DNA from: Gammaproteobacteria bacterium
GTDB lineage: Bacteria > Pseudomonadota > Gammaproteobacteria > Steroidobacterales > Rariloculaceae
Reading direction: 5' to 3'
DNA: 64,000 bases
NCBI GenBank assembly: GCA_017577365.1
Contig: PKRJ01000008.1
Coordinates: 1-64,000, forward strand
How positions within the stretch are numbered: the stretch's first letter is position 1; every line of letters starts with the position of its first letter. Positions 26,460 through 34,447 of the stretch are shown piece after piece. Position numbers and translations under genes: made by a program. The notes under the pieces were generated by a model that ran no database searches, was not told the DNA's origin, and saw only the letters and a program-made list of their open reading frames with translations.

Positions 26460-27112
26460 ACGCCGCGACGCCCGCCCCAAGTGCCGAGCGTCCGCCGATC
26501 GTGGTTCGCGATCTCGGCCGCCGTCCGCTCGAGGAAGTGTGGGCCGAGATGCGCGAGTTCACCGATCGGCGAACCTCGACGACGGCCGACGAGCTGTGGC
26601 TCGTCGAGCATCCGCCGGTCTTCACGCTCGGGCTCAAAGCCGATCGCGCGCACGTGCTCGCGCCCGGCGACATCCCGGTCGTGCAGATCGACCGCGGCGG
26701 GCAGGTGACGTACCACGGGCCGGGGCAGGTCGTCGCTTACCCGTTGCTCGACATGCGCCGGCTCGGCCTCGACGTGCGCCGGCTCGTGATCGCGCTCGAG
26801 GATGCCGTGATTCGCACCGTCGCGGAGTACGGCGTGACGGCGTACGGGCGTCGCGATGCGCCCGGCGTCTACGTCGACGGCAAGAAGCTCGCTGCGATCG
26901 GGCTTCGAGTGCGGCGAAATTGCTCGTATCACGGCATCGCGATCAACGTCACGATGGATCTCGAGCCGTTCCGGCGCATCAATCCGTGCGGCTTCGCGGG
27001 GCTCGAGGTCACGCAGCTTTCCGATCTCTGCGGCGTGGACGACCCGAGCCGCTTCCGGCGCGATCTCACGCCGAAGCTGCTCGAGGCGCTCGGGGGCGCG
27101 CCGGCGGGCTGA
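26456..27112 (+). CDS. lipB: Octanoyl-[acyl carrier protein] transferase
   Basis: LipB moves octanoyl from acyl carrier protein to the lipoyl domains of 2-oxoacid dehydrogenases and GcvH. The 218-residue chain has the substrate-binding RGGQVTYHGPGQVVAYPLLD, the GRRDAPGVYVDGKKLAAIGL region with the catalytic Lys and SYHGIAINVTMDLEPFRRINPCG with the catalytic Cys. It starts at a GTG overlapping the ybeD stop. lipA, its usual downstream partner, is not next to it; the next gene faces the other way and ends eight bases on. Confidence 0.96.
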   Translation: MNAATPAPSAERPPIVVRDLGRRPLEEVWAEMREFTDRRTSTTADELWLVEHPPVFTLGLKADRAHVLAPGDIPVVQIDRGGQVTYHGPGQVVAYPLLDMRRLGLDVRRLVIALEDAVIRTVAEYGVTAYGRRDAPGVYVDGKKLAAIGLRVRRNCSYHGIAINVTMDLEPFRRINPCGFAGLEVTQLSDLCGVDDPSRFRRDLTPKLLEALGGAPAG

Positions 27113-27119
27113 TCGGCCG

Positions 27120-28706
27120 TTACTTCTCGGCGGCAGAGCGGTACGCGGCGGGCGACTCGGCGGTGACGAACTCGTACTTGCGCCGCCAGTCGTCCACGGC
27201 CTCGTTGAGACGCGCGATCGTCGCCTCCTGCTCCTCGATCTTCTGCCTGAGGCGCATCGTCTCGTTCTCCGAGCCGCGCAGCTTCGCGAGCTTGCGCAGC
27301 TGCTCGTCGGAGTCGCTCTCGAGCTTCGCGACGAGCTCGTTCTTCGTCTCGAGCTCGCGGCGGAGCCGCTCGACCTCGCCGCGCAGTCGGTCGATCTCGG
27401 AGCCGGCCTCCGCGCGGACCTGCTGGACCGCCTTCGCGGTTTTCAGCTCTTCCTCGAGCGTCTGTATGACCGCGATCTGATCTTCGACGCGCTTCTCGAG
27501 CTCGGCGATCCGATTGCGCGCGGTCTCGAGCTCCGCCTCGGTGAGCGTCGCCGCCTGATGACGCGCGATCGTCTCCTCTTGTTCCTTGATCTTCGCCGTC
27601 AGTCGGTCGATGCGCGCGAGCAGCTCGTGCTGCTTCGCCTCGGCCTTTGCCTTGTACTTGCGCAGGCTGTCGAGGCCGGCCTTCAAGGCCGTATTCGCCT
27701 TGTTCTTTTGGCGAATTCGCTCGATCAGCGCCTTGATCAGCTTCTTGCGCCGAATCACGAGGCGCTCGAAGTGCTGGGCCTTGCCGAGCCGCCAACGGGC
27801 TTCCTCGTAGCGTTCCTCGGCCTCGGCGAGGCGGTCTTCGAGCCGCGTGATGATCTCGCGCCGCTCGTTCGCGACCTCGCTCAAGTTGTCCGTGCATTCC
27901 TTCTCGTCGCGGAGCTCCTGCTCGAGCCCCGCGATCTGCTCGCGGGCCGACTCGAGCTCGGCCGTGAGCTGCTCGCGCCGCTCGGCGGCCGTCGCGAGCT
28001 CCACCTTGACGCTCTCGAGCTCCGCGGACAGCTGCGCGATCCGGGCCTCGCGCTCGCCGAGGGTTTCGCGCAGGCGGTCGTTCTCCGACCTGGCGGCGTC
28101 GGCTTCGCGAGCGAGCCGTTCCTCGGCTTCGAGCCGGGTGCCCGCTTCGCGCTCGAGCGATTCGATCCGTTGCAGCGCCTCGTCGAGACGCGACTTCAAG
28201 CTCGTGTTCTCGACTCGAAGCTCGTCGGCGCGCTGCCGAGCCGCGAGTTCCGCCTCGACGGCGCGGCGCTCGTTCTCGGTCAGCGTCTCGATCCGTGTCT
28301 CGCGTTCTTTCAGCTCGCGTTTGAGCTCCGCGATGCGGCTCTTCTGCTCGCGGCTCGCGCGGTCGAGATCGTCGATCTTCGCGCGCCAGTAGTTGATCTC
28401 TTTCTTCGTCAGCTTGTCGGGACCGGATTCCGCGACCTCGAGCTTCTGTCTGAGCTGCTCGGCTCGCGCCCTTTCCTCGGCGATGATGTCCTCGAGCCTG
28501 CCGATCTCGCGGACGAGCTTCGTCCGCTCCTGCTCGGCTTCTTCGAGCCGTTGCCTCAAAGCATCGATTTGTTCGCCGACGCTGCCGGCCGGCGAGCGGT
28601 GCCGTTCGATCTCTTCGCGAAGCTCGTCGGCGCGCGCCTCGGATTCGCGCAGGGCTTCTTGAAGCAAAGCGAAAGCCTGGTTGGCCAGTTCCCGCGGGTC
28701 AGCCAT
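27120..28706 (-). CDS. Long coiled-coil protein of unknown function
   Basis: I do not recognise a family. From MADPRELANQAFALLQEALR the protein has 528 residues, almost all with heptad-patterned Leu/Ile/Val between Glu, Arg and Lys (for example LEDIIAEERARAEQLRQKLE). A break near residues 320-350 is strongly basic (FERLVIRRKKLIKALIERIR) and may mark a hinge or nucleic-acid or membrane-facing part. There is no signal peptide, membrane span or Walker motif, so it is not a complete SMC-type ATPase. It is convergent with lipB and divergent from the isomerase-like gene. Because it adjoins the cell-shape operon, a scaffold role is possible, but this is only inference. Confidence 0.75.
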   Translation of the reverse strand: MADPRELANQAFALLQEALRESEARADELREEIERHRSPAGSVGEQIDALRQRLEEAEQERTKLVREIGRLEDIIAEERARAEQLRQKLEVAESGPDKLTKKEINYWRAKIDDLDRASREQKSRIAELKRELKERETRIETLTENERRAVEAELAARQRADELRVENTSLKSRLDEALQRIESLEREAGTRLEAEERLAREADAARSENDRLRETLGEREARIAQLSAELESVKVELATAAERREQLTAELESAREQIAGLEQELRDEKECTDNLSEVANERREIITRLEDRLAEAEERYEEARWRLGKAQHFERLVIRRKKLIKALIERIRQKNKANTALKAGLDSLRKYKAKAEAKQHELLARIDRLTAKIKEQEETIARHQAATLTEAELETARNRIAELEKRVEDQIAVIQTLEEELKTAKAVQQVRAEAGSEIDRLRGEVERLRRELETKNELVAKLESDSDEQLRKLAKLRGSENETMRLRQKIEEQEATIARLNEAVDDWRRKYEFVTAESPAAYRSAAEK

Positions 28707-28834
28707 TTCGCCGATACTGCGTCCCTCCAACGACAGGCGAGCGTAACAGGCTTTGGTTCGCGTCGAACCGGTATTAATTCACGTTTTGACATAAAGGTCG
28801 TGGCATACTTCACGCGCGAGATTCGGAGCATCGC

Positions 28835-30142
28835 GTGACGGCAGAGAGGACGATTGCACGGGCGTTGCTCGACGGCGACGCAGGGCTCGCGGAGCGCATC
28901 GGAACGGCCCTGTTGAAGACGTCGCCGTGCAACTTCGTCGAGCGGCCGTGGGGCGGGATGCGGATCAGGGCGTACAAGCGGCTCTGCCCGCTGCCCGACC
29001 AGCCCGCATTGACGGGCGCAGGGCTCGGCGAAGCCTTCGAGATCTCGGCCTACGATGCCGACGACGAGGCCCGCGAGCATCCGAGCCGCGTGCGCTTCGA
29101 GGACGGCTCATCGGCGGCGCTGCCCGCGCTGCTGCGGCGCCACGCCGAGCGTTGGCTCGGGCCGGAGCTCGCCGAGCGGCACGGCGGCGCTTTCCCTCTG
29201 CTGCCGAAGACGCTCGACGTGCGCGAGCTGTTGTCGGTTCAAGGCCATCCGGACGGCCATACCGAAGCGTACGTGATCATCGATGCGGAGCCCGGCGCGA
29301 CGCTGCGCGTCGGGTTCAACCGTGACATCGATCCGACGGAGCTCGAAGCCGCGCTGACGCAAGGCCGGGCGTGGCAGCAGCACGTGCTCGAGCTCGTCGG
29401 GGATCGCTTGTCGCCGGCGCGGGTGCAAGCGCTCGTCGCACCGTGGCTCTCGAGCCGGCAGGCCGGCACCGCGGACGTGGCGGACGAGCTCTGGGCCGCG
29501 ATGCCGAGCGCGGAGCGCGCGCTCGGCGAGTCGCTCCTCGAGAAGCTGAAGAAGCTTTATTGGCGCGTGCTCGATTCGATGAACGCGATCCCGGCGACGC
29601 CCGGCACGGTGATCCACAATGCGAATCCGCCGCGGATCGCCGCGGCTCGCGGCCGCCCCGCCGCCGCAGAGGTGCACGCGCTCGGCAACCCGGAGGGGCT
29701 CGAGTTCCTCGCGCTCGAGATCCGGCGGCCCGGGCCGACTTTTCGCGCATGGGACAACGTGCGTTTCCCGCTCCGCCGGATCGATGTCTCGGCCGCGATG
29801 CACGTGTTGAACTTGCGGCGCGTCGATCCCGAGGAGCTCGTCACACCGCTCGAGCCGGTGCCGGGGCATCCTGGTCTCTTCAAGTCCGTGCGCGATCCGA
29901 GCTTCGAGATCGAGCACATCAGGCCTTCTCTCGAGGGGACGGTCGACGTGCCTGCGAGCGGCGCGCACTGCTTGCACTGCATCTCCGGAGCGGCGACGCT
30001 GACCGGCGCCGACGGACGCGCTCTCGGCACGCTCGCGCGCGGCGAGTCCGCGCTCGTGCCGATCGGCGTCGGCGCGTATCGAGTCACCGGTGCCGAGGCC
30101 GATACCGAGGTCGTGAAGGCGACGCCGAGCTCGGGGGCGTGA
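28835..30142 (+). CDS. Type I phosphomannose isomerase-like cupin protein
   Basis: The 435 residues follow the plan of type I phosphomannose isomerase: NFVERPWGGMRIRAYKRLCP at the start, then LSVQGHPDGHTEAYVIIDAEPG. The latter matches the metal-binding LSVQVHPD...E region (Gln and His, then Glu). A helical insert follows, then GTVIHNANPPR in place of the family GTVHA segment that supplies the last His ligand. The C-terminal cupin (HCISGAATLTGADGRALGTL) is present. Family enzymes interconvert mannose 6-phosphate and fructose 6-phosphate. The altered GTVH region and unusual insert mean the substrate may differ. The GTG start follows a TTGACA at 28786-28791. No other sugar-nucleotide genes are nearby. 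Confidence 0.65.
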   Translation: MTAERTIARALLDGDAGLAERIGTALLKTSPCNFVERPWGGMRIRAYKRLCPLPDQPALTGAGLGEAFEISAYDADDEAREHPSRVRFEDGSSAALPALLRRHAERWLGPELAERHGGAFPLLPKTLDVRELLSVQGHPDGHTEAYVIIDAEPGATLRVGFNRDIDPTELEAALTQGRAWQQHVLELVGDRLSPARVQALVAPWLSSRQAGTADVADELWAAMPSAERALGESLLEKLKKLYWRVLDSMNAIPATPGTVIHNANPPRIAAARGRPAAAEVHALGNPEGLEFLALEIRRPGPTFRAWDNVRFPLRRIDVSAAMHVLNLRRVDPEELVTPLEPVPGHPGLFKSVRDPSFEIEHIRPSLEGTVDVPASGAHCLHCISGAATLTGADGRALGTLARGESALVPIGVGAYRVTGAEADTEVVKATPSSGA

Positions 30143-30281
30143 GCGGTTCGCAGGAAACTCTTGCCAGAATTCGCCAGAATGTCGGCCCGATTCGCCCCAA
30201 ATCGCCGCGTCCCCGGCGGATTTGCACGGCAGTCTGTAGACTCGGCCGCTCATTGAGGCAACGTTAAGGAGTCGATTCTCG

Positions 30282-31415
30282 GTGGCGCACCCTTCTCCGT
30301 TACCGTCGGGGCGGACCGCCCGCGACGAGCTCGCGGCAGCCGTTCCCCCGCCGGGCTTGTTGACCGTGGATCTCGATGCGCTGGCGCGCAACTACCGCCG
30401 TCTGCGCGATCTCGCATCCCCCGCGATCTGCGCCGCCGTCGTGAAGGCGGACGCGTACGGGCTCGGCGTCGCGCCGGTCGCGGCGCGGCTTGCGCTCGAG
30501 GGCTGCACGCGCTTCTTCGTCGCCACCGTGGACGAGGGGCGCGAGCTGCGGCGCGTCGTCCCCGAAGCGTCGATCTACGTCCTCGAAGGCGTTGCCGCGG
30601 GTGCCGAGCACGTTGTCACCGCATGCGGATTGATTCCGGTGCTGAACTCTCTCGAGCAGATCGAGCGCTGGAACCGCATCGGCGGTGCCGCGGTCCTGCA
30701 TATCGACACGGGAATGGCGCGGCTCGGGCTCGACGAGCGCGATATCGAGAGGCTCGCCGCAGAGCCCTCGCGGCTCGCGAACATCGAGATCGATCACGTG
30801 ATGACGCATCTCGCCTGCGCCGACGAGCCCGAGCATCCGCTGAACGCGGAGCAGCTTCGCCGCTTCGACGTGCTGCGTCGCCGCTTACCGCCGGCGCCGA
30901 CGTCGATCGGCGCGTCAGCGGGTATCTTCCTGGGCCCCGAGCATCGCGGCGACCTGGTTCGCCCGGGCATAGGCCTTTACGGCGGCAATCCGTTCCGGGA
31001 TCGTACGAGCCCGATCGAGACCGTCGTGACGCTGTCGGCGCGCGTCGTGCAGATTCGCGAGATCGCCGAGCCCGTGACCGTCGGATACGGCGCGACGTAC
31101 AAGGCCCGGCCGCCGTGCCGGCTCGCCGTGTGCGGCGTCGGGTACGCGGACGGTTATCCGCGCGCGGCCGGCAACATCTGCGACGCCGCGTTCCGCGGCA
31201 CGCGGCTTCCGGTCGTCGGCCGCGTGTCGATGGACTTGACCTGTATCGATGTCTCCGCGCTCCCGCCCGGCGCGATCTCGGTCGGCGACTACGTCGAGCT
31301 CATCGGCCCGACCATCACGCTCGACGAGGTCGCGAACGCGGCGGGCACGATCGGCTACGAGATCCTGACGCGGCTCGGCTCGCGTCTCGAGCGGCGCTAC
31401 GAAGGGGCGTTCTAA
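30282..31415 (+). CDS. alr: Alanine racemase
   Basis: Makes D-alanine for peptidoglycan with PLP. The 377 residues have the PLP lysine K55 in AAVVKADAYGLGV and the second catalytic residue, a Tyr, in the GYGATYKARPPCRLAVCGVG region. The marker SMDLTCIDVS is also present. About 20 extra residues precede the usual start. A likely ribosome site AAGGAG is 12 bases before the GTG. It lies six bases before the aminotransferase gene, so both are probably one transcript. Confidence 0.95.
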   Translation: MAHPSPLPSGRTARDELAAAVPPPGLLTVDLDALARNYRRLRDLASPAICAAVVKADAYGLGVAPVAARLALEGCTRFFVATVDEGRELRRVVPEASIYVLEGVAAGAEHVVTACGLIPVLNSLEQIERWNRIGGAAVLHIDTGMARLGLDERDIERLAAEPSRLANIEIDHVMTHLACADEPEHPLNAEQLRRFDVLRRRLPPAPTSIGASAGIFLGPEHRGDLVRPGIGLYGGNPFRDRTSPIETVVTLSARVVQIREIAEPVTVGYGATYKARPPCRLAVCGVGYADGYPRAAGNICDAAFRGTRLPVVGRVSMDLTCIDVSALPPGAISVGDYVELIGPTITLDEVANAAGTIGYEILTRLGSRLERRYEGAF

Positions 31416-31421
31416 GAGCGT

Positions 31422-32348
31422 ATGACCGCGATCGTCAGCATGACGAACGTGGACGGCGTCATCACGCCGACCGCCGAAGCGCGCATTCCGGTGCTCGACC
31501 GCGGATTTCTCTACGGCGACTCGATCTACGAGGTCTTTCGTACGTACGACGGCGTGCCGCTCTTCTACGACGAGCACTGGGCGCGTTTTCTGAACTCGGC
31601 GGCGCTGATCCACCTCAAGGTCGATATCACGCAGGACGAGCTGACGCAGCGAATCCGCGAGACGATCGTCGCGACCGGCGCGCCGCGTTCGCGCACCGAC
31701 GTGTACGTGCGCTACATGATCACGCGCGGCGTCGGCGATATCGATCTCTATCCGAGCGAGCGGCTTCGCTCGAGCTGCGTGATCATCGTCAAGGCCGTGC
31801 CCGATTGGGGCGCGGCGTCGTACACGACGGGCGTGAGGCTCGCCGTACCGTCGACGCGGCGTAATTCGGGCGACACGCTCGATCCGAACATCAAGGGCGG
31901 GAACTACTTGAACAACGTCCTCGGCGTCATCGAGGCCCGCAAGCTCGGCGCCGACGACTGCCTGATGCTCGATTCGCGCGGGCTCGTGACCGAGGCTTCG
32001 AACAGCAACGTCTTCTTCGTGCTCGACGGCGAGCTCGTGACACCGTCGCAGCTCGCGCGGAACTTGAAAGGCACGACGAAGGCCGCCCTGCGCGACGCGT
32101 GCCGCGCGCACGGCATCGAGGTGCACGAGCGGGAGATCGCCGAGGAGGATCTCACGCGCGCCGAGGAGTGTTTCCTCACGAGCGCGACCCGCGAGGTGAT
32201 GCCGGTCGCGAGCGTTCGGCTCGGCGACGGGCGGGTCGTCGGTTTCCCGGCCGGCGGAGGGGAGTTGACGCGGCTCGCCGCGCGGCTCTATCGCGAGCAC
32301 GTCGCCGCGTACGTCGAGCGGCACGCATCGCGCTCGTTCTTCCGGTAG
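31422..32348 (+). CDS. Class IV aminotransferase (branched-chain or D-alanine type)
   Basis: A 308-residue fold-type IV PLP aminotransferase. The PLP lysine is K158 in DPNIKGGNYLNNVLGV. The family signature continues in DCLMLDSRGLVTEASNSNVF and FLTSATREVMPV. The class includes branched-chain aminotransferase (IlvE), D-amino-acid aminotransferase and aminodeoxychorismate lyase. The residues seen do not separate the first two. Its place directly behind alanine racemase argues for D-amino-acid supply, which would let the pair connect D-Ala with other D-amino acids for the wall. IlvE function remains equally possible. Confidence 0.8.
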   Translation: MTAIVSMTNVDGVITPTAEARIPVLDRGFLYGDSIYEVFRTYDGVPLFYDEHWARFLNSAALIHLKVDITQDELTQRIRETIVATGAPRSRTDVYVRYMITRGVGDIDLYPSERLRSSCVIIVKAVPDWGAASYTTGVRLAVPSTRRNSGDTLDPNIKGGNYLNNVLGVIEARKLGADDCLMLDSRGLVTEASNSNVFFVLDGELVTPSQLARNLKGTTKAALRDACRAHGIEVHEREIAEEDLTRAEECFLTSATREVMPVASVRLGDGRVVGFPAGGGELTRLAARLYREHVAAYVERHASRSFFR

Positions 32349-32552
32349 CGGCAGCATCGGGCCCCGCGCCGCGACATCCGACGCCCAACGTTCGAGCGCA
32401 TCGGCGACGAGGCCGGAGACGCGTCGCCTCGGCCGGCCCGTTGCCGCGCCCGTGCGGCAGGGGACGGCATCCATGCGAAAAAAGTGGTAACCTACCGCGC
32501 CTCGCACGGCCGCTCGGAAGCGCTTTCCGGCGCACGGCCGGCCGTGCTGCGT

Positions 32553-32558
32553 TAGAAT
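32553..32558 (+). promoter_or_regulatory. Possible -10 box for tRNA-Arg
   Basis: TAGAAT, five of six consensus bases, 44 bases before the mature tRNA 5' end. No good -35 is evident in the GC-rich sequence upstream. Confidence 0.3.
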
Positions 32559-32602
32559 GGACTCGCCGGAGCCCTGCCGACGGGGCCGGCTCCACCGAAC
32601 GC

Positions 32603-32679
32603 GCGCCCGTAGCTCAGCTGGATAGAGCATCGGCCTACGAAGCCGGGGGTCGGGAGTTCGAATCTCTCCGGGCGCGCCA
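32603..32679 (+). tRNA. tRNA-Arg (ACG)
   Basis: A 77-base cloverleaf with acceptor GCGCCCG paired with CGGGCGC, D arm GCTC/GAGC, anticodon loop CTACGAA and T arm GGGAG-TTCGAAT-CTCTC. The discriminator is G and the CCA is encoded. The anticodon ACG (A34 normally deaminated to inosine) decodes CGN arginine codons. The tRNA marks the left edge of a region with an accessory character. Confidence 0.96.
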
Positions 32680-32870
32680 TTACTTCCCTGTCTATTCCGA
32701 GGACACGGTCTCGCTGAGGGCACGTCGCGCTCTGCCGAGCGCCGATGTGCTTCTCGCTCGTCGGCGCGAGGAAGGGCGCCCGTGGCCCGGAGCTCCTTGG
32801 TCGAGAAGTGCCCGCGGAAGCGGGGCCGCCTCCGCGGCCGATTATCTTGGAACGCTTATCGTTCCGAAGC

Positions 32871-33125
32871 TCACGTCATTTGCAGGTCGGAAGGATACTG
32901 CCGCCACCGCTCGAAATTCTCTTCGGAGCAAGCCTCCGACTCCTCCTCGGACGAGAACCTCGCGTTCCATGCGGTATTGACATGGTGATACAGGTGCATC
33001 ATGTCGGCCGTGTACGATCCGATTTCGTACTCGGGGTCGCTCTCGATCGCTTCGATCAGCTCTCGAATCGATTCGGCCGCTTCCCGCAGGTGGAACGAGA
33101 TATACGCCTCGTTGAGCTGCTTCAT
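32871..33125 (-). CDS. Small acidic protein of unknown function
   Basis: This is not a family I recognise. The 84 residues from MKQLNEAYISFHLREAAESI are acidic and predicted largely helical, with a Glu-rich stretch (FSSEEESEACSEENFERW) and a His-containing part (DMMHLYHHVNTAW). There is no signal or membrane segment. No good ribosome site precedes the ATG; a longer frame to 33221 exists but its extra residues look random. It is surrounded by lower-GC intergenic DNA with a possible promoter (TTATAG) on this strand upstream. The compact helical make-up would suit a partner-binding or regulatory role, which is only a guess. Confidence 0.5.
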   Translation of the reverse strand: MKQLNEAYISFHLREAAESIRELIEAIESDPEYEIGSYTADMMHLYHHVNTAWNARFSSEEESEACSEENFERWRQYPSDLQMT

Positions 33126-33504
33126 GATCGTTCGATCCGTTCGCAACCGCGACGCGCTTTCTCCCGTTCGGCTTCGGCGTCTCCAGAAGGGAAGGGCGGC
33201 GGGACATAATCCCGATCGCACTTGAAATGCATTCGCCTCTTACCTATAACATCATTCTACAAGTAAGTATTTTGATGGGCTAAACGGATTGTAGGACCGT
33301 CGCAAGACTGCGGCGCGGACGTGCCCAGGGGGAGGGGGAGGAGTGCGGCGCTGCCGCGGCGCAAGATGGCGCGCGTGCTTCACCACGGACCGGGAACGCC
33401 GATGCTCCTCGCAACGAACGAGCGTGTCGCCGGAGGTGCGTTCCCATCTGGAAACGTAGAGTTTCCGATCGGGATGCCTCTGCGTCGGCCGCAGCGAGAG
33501 GCAG
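33126..33504. other. Intergenic region with an AT-rich patch
   Basis: No gene is supported here. The segment 33235-33290 is clearly richer in A and T than anything around it and contains TATAAC and TTGATG. It probably carries the divergent promoters of the small acidic protein and the LysR gene. LysR regulators commonly bind such divergent regions, so an operator is possible. Confidence 0.45.
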
Positions 33505-34443
33505 ATGGTCACTGCGGACATCCTGCTGTTCGTGCGAGTCGCCGAAACCTTGAGTTTCAAGGAAGCCGCGGCACAGCTCGGCATTTCCAGATCTCAGGCG
33601 AGCAAACGCATCGCGTCCCTCGAGGAGGAGCTCGGCACGAAGCTGATCTACCGAAGCCCGAGAAGCATCAGCTTGACGAGCGCCGGGGAGACGCTGCTCG
33701 AGCACTATCGGCGCGTCTACGACATGATCGAGGAGGCGAGGCTGGCCGTCGAGAGCTTACGGCAGCGGCCCGCCGGGCGATTGAGGTTCAGCGTTCCGAC
33801 GTGTCTCGGCGCCGTGTTGCTGCCGCGTCTGCAGCACGAGTTTCGCGCACGTTATCCCGACATCGTTCTCGACGCGCACATGTCCGAGGCGTGCGTCGAC
33901 ATCGTCGCCGGCGGCTACGACGTCGTGATCCGTGTCGCGCAGAAGCTCGCCGACTCGACGCTCACCGCGCAGCGCCTCGCGACGTCGCCGCTCGTCGTCG
34001 CGGCGTCGCCCGCGTATCTCGCGGCTCATGGCGTCCCGCTGCATCCGAGCGAGCTCTCGAAGCATAGTTGTCTCGCGGTCAGCACGGAGAAATACGCGAC
34101 GGGCACGTGGCGCTTCCGAATGTCGGATGGGGCGCTCAACGTTCCGGTGCATTTCGCCGCCGTCAGCGACAACAACCTGTCGCTCGTTCTCGCGGCGAGC
34201 GCCGGGCTCGGATTCGTGTACGTGCCTCACGCCGTCGTCGCGGGCGAGCTGCGGCGCGGAGTTCTTCAACAGGTCCTCGCCGATTATTGCCGCGGCATCG
34301 AATGGGGCGTTTACGCGTTGTATCCGGGCAGAACCCCGACGAGCCCGGCGGCCGCGTTCATCGAGTTCGTCCGCGAGGTGCTGCCGACGCTCGATCGCAT
34401 CGATCGTTGGCAGGTCCTGACGCGGCGCCCGACCGCCGCCTGA
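33505..34443 (+). CDS. LysR-type transcriptional regulator
   Basis: A 312-residue LysR regulator. The N-terminal winged helix-turn-helix is VAETLSFKEAAAQLGISRSQ, then ASKRIASLEEELGTKL and RSISLTSAGETLLEHYRRVY. The effector-binding domain follows (GRLRFSVPTCLGAVLLPRL onward, with the FVYVPHAVVAGEL segment near the end). The resemblance is to the CrgA/DsdC-like group that acts on nearby genes. It is convergent with the multicopper oxidase operon (four bases between the stops), so if it controls that operon the operator must lie elsewhere. Its own upstream AT-rich region, shared with the small acidic gene, is the more likely target. Confidence 0.9.
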   Translation: MVTADILLFVRVAETLSFKEAAAQLGISRSQASKRIASLEEELGTKLIYRSPRSISLTSAGETLLEHYRRVYDMIEEARLAVESLRQRPAGRLRFSVPTCLGAVLLPRLQHEFRARYPDIVLDAHMSEACVDIVAGGYDVVIRVAQKLADSTLTAQRLATSPLVVAASPAYLAAHGVPLHPSELSKHSCLAVSTEKYATGTWRFRMSDGALNVPVHFAAVSDNNLSLVLAASAGLGFVYVPHAVVAGELRRGVLQQVLADYCRGIEWGVYALYPGRTPTSPAAAFIEFVREVLPTLDRIDRWQVLTRRPTAA

Positions 34444-34447
34444 GCGG

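Noticed and set aside
32680..32870. Phage attachment site after tRNA-Arg
   Set aside because: No second copy of the tRNA 3' end and no integrase gene were found in the window.
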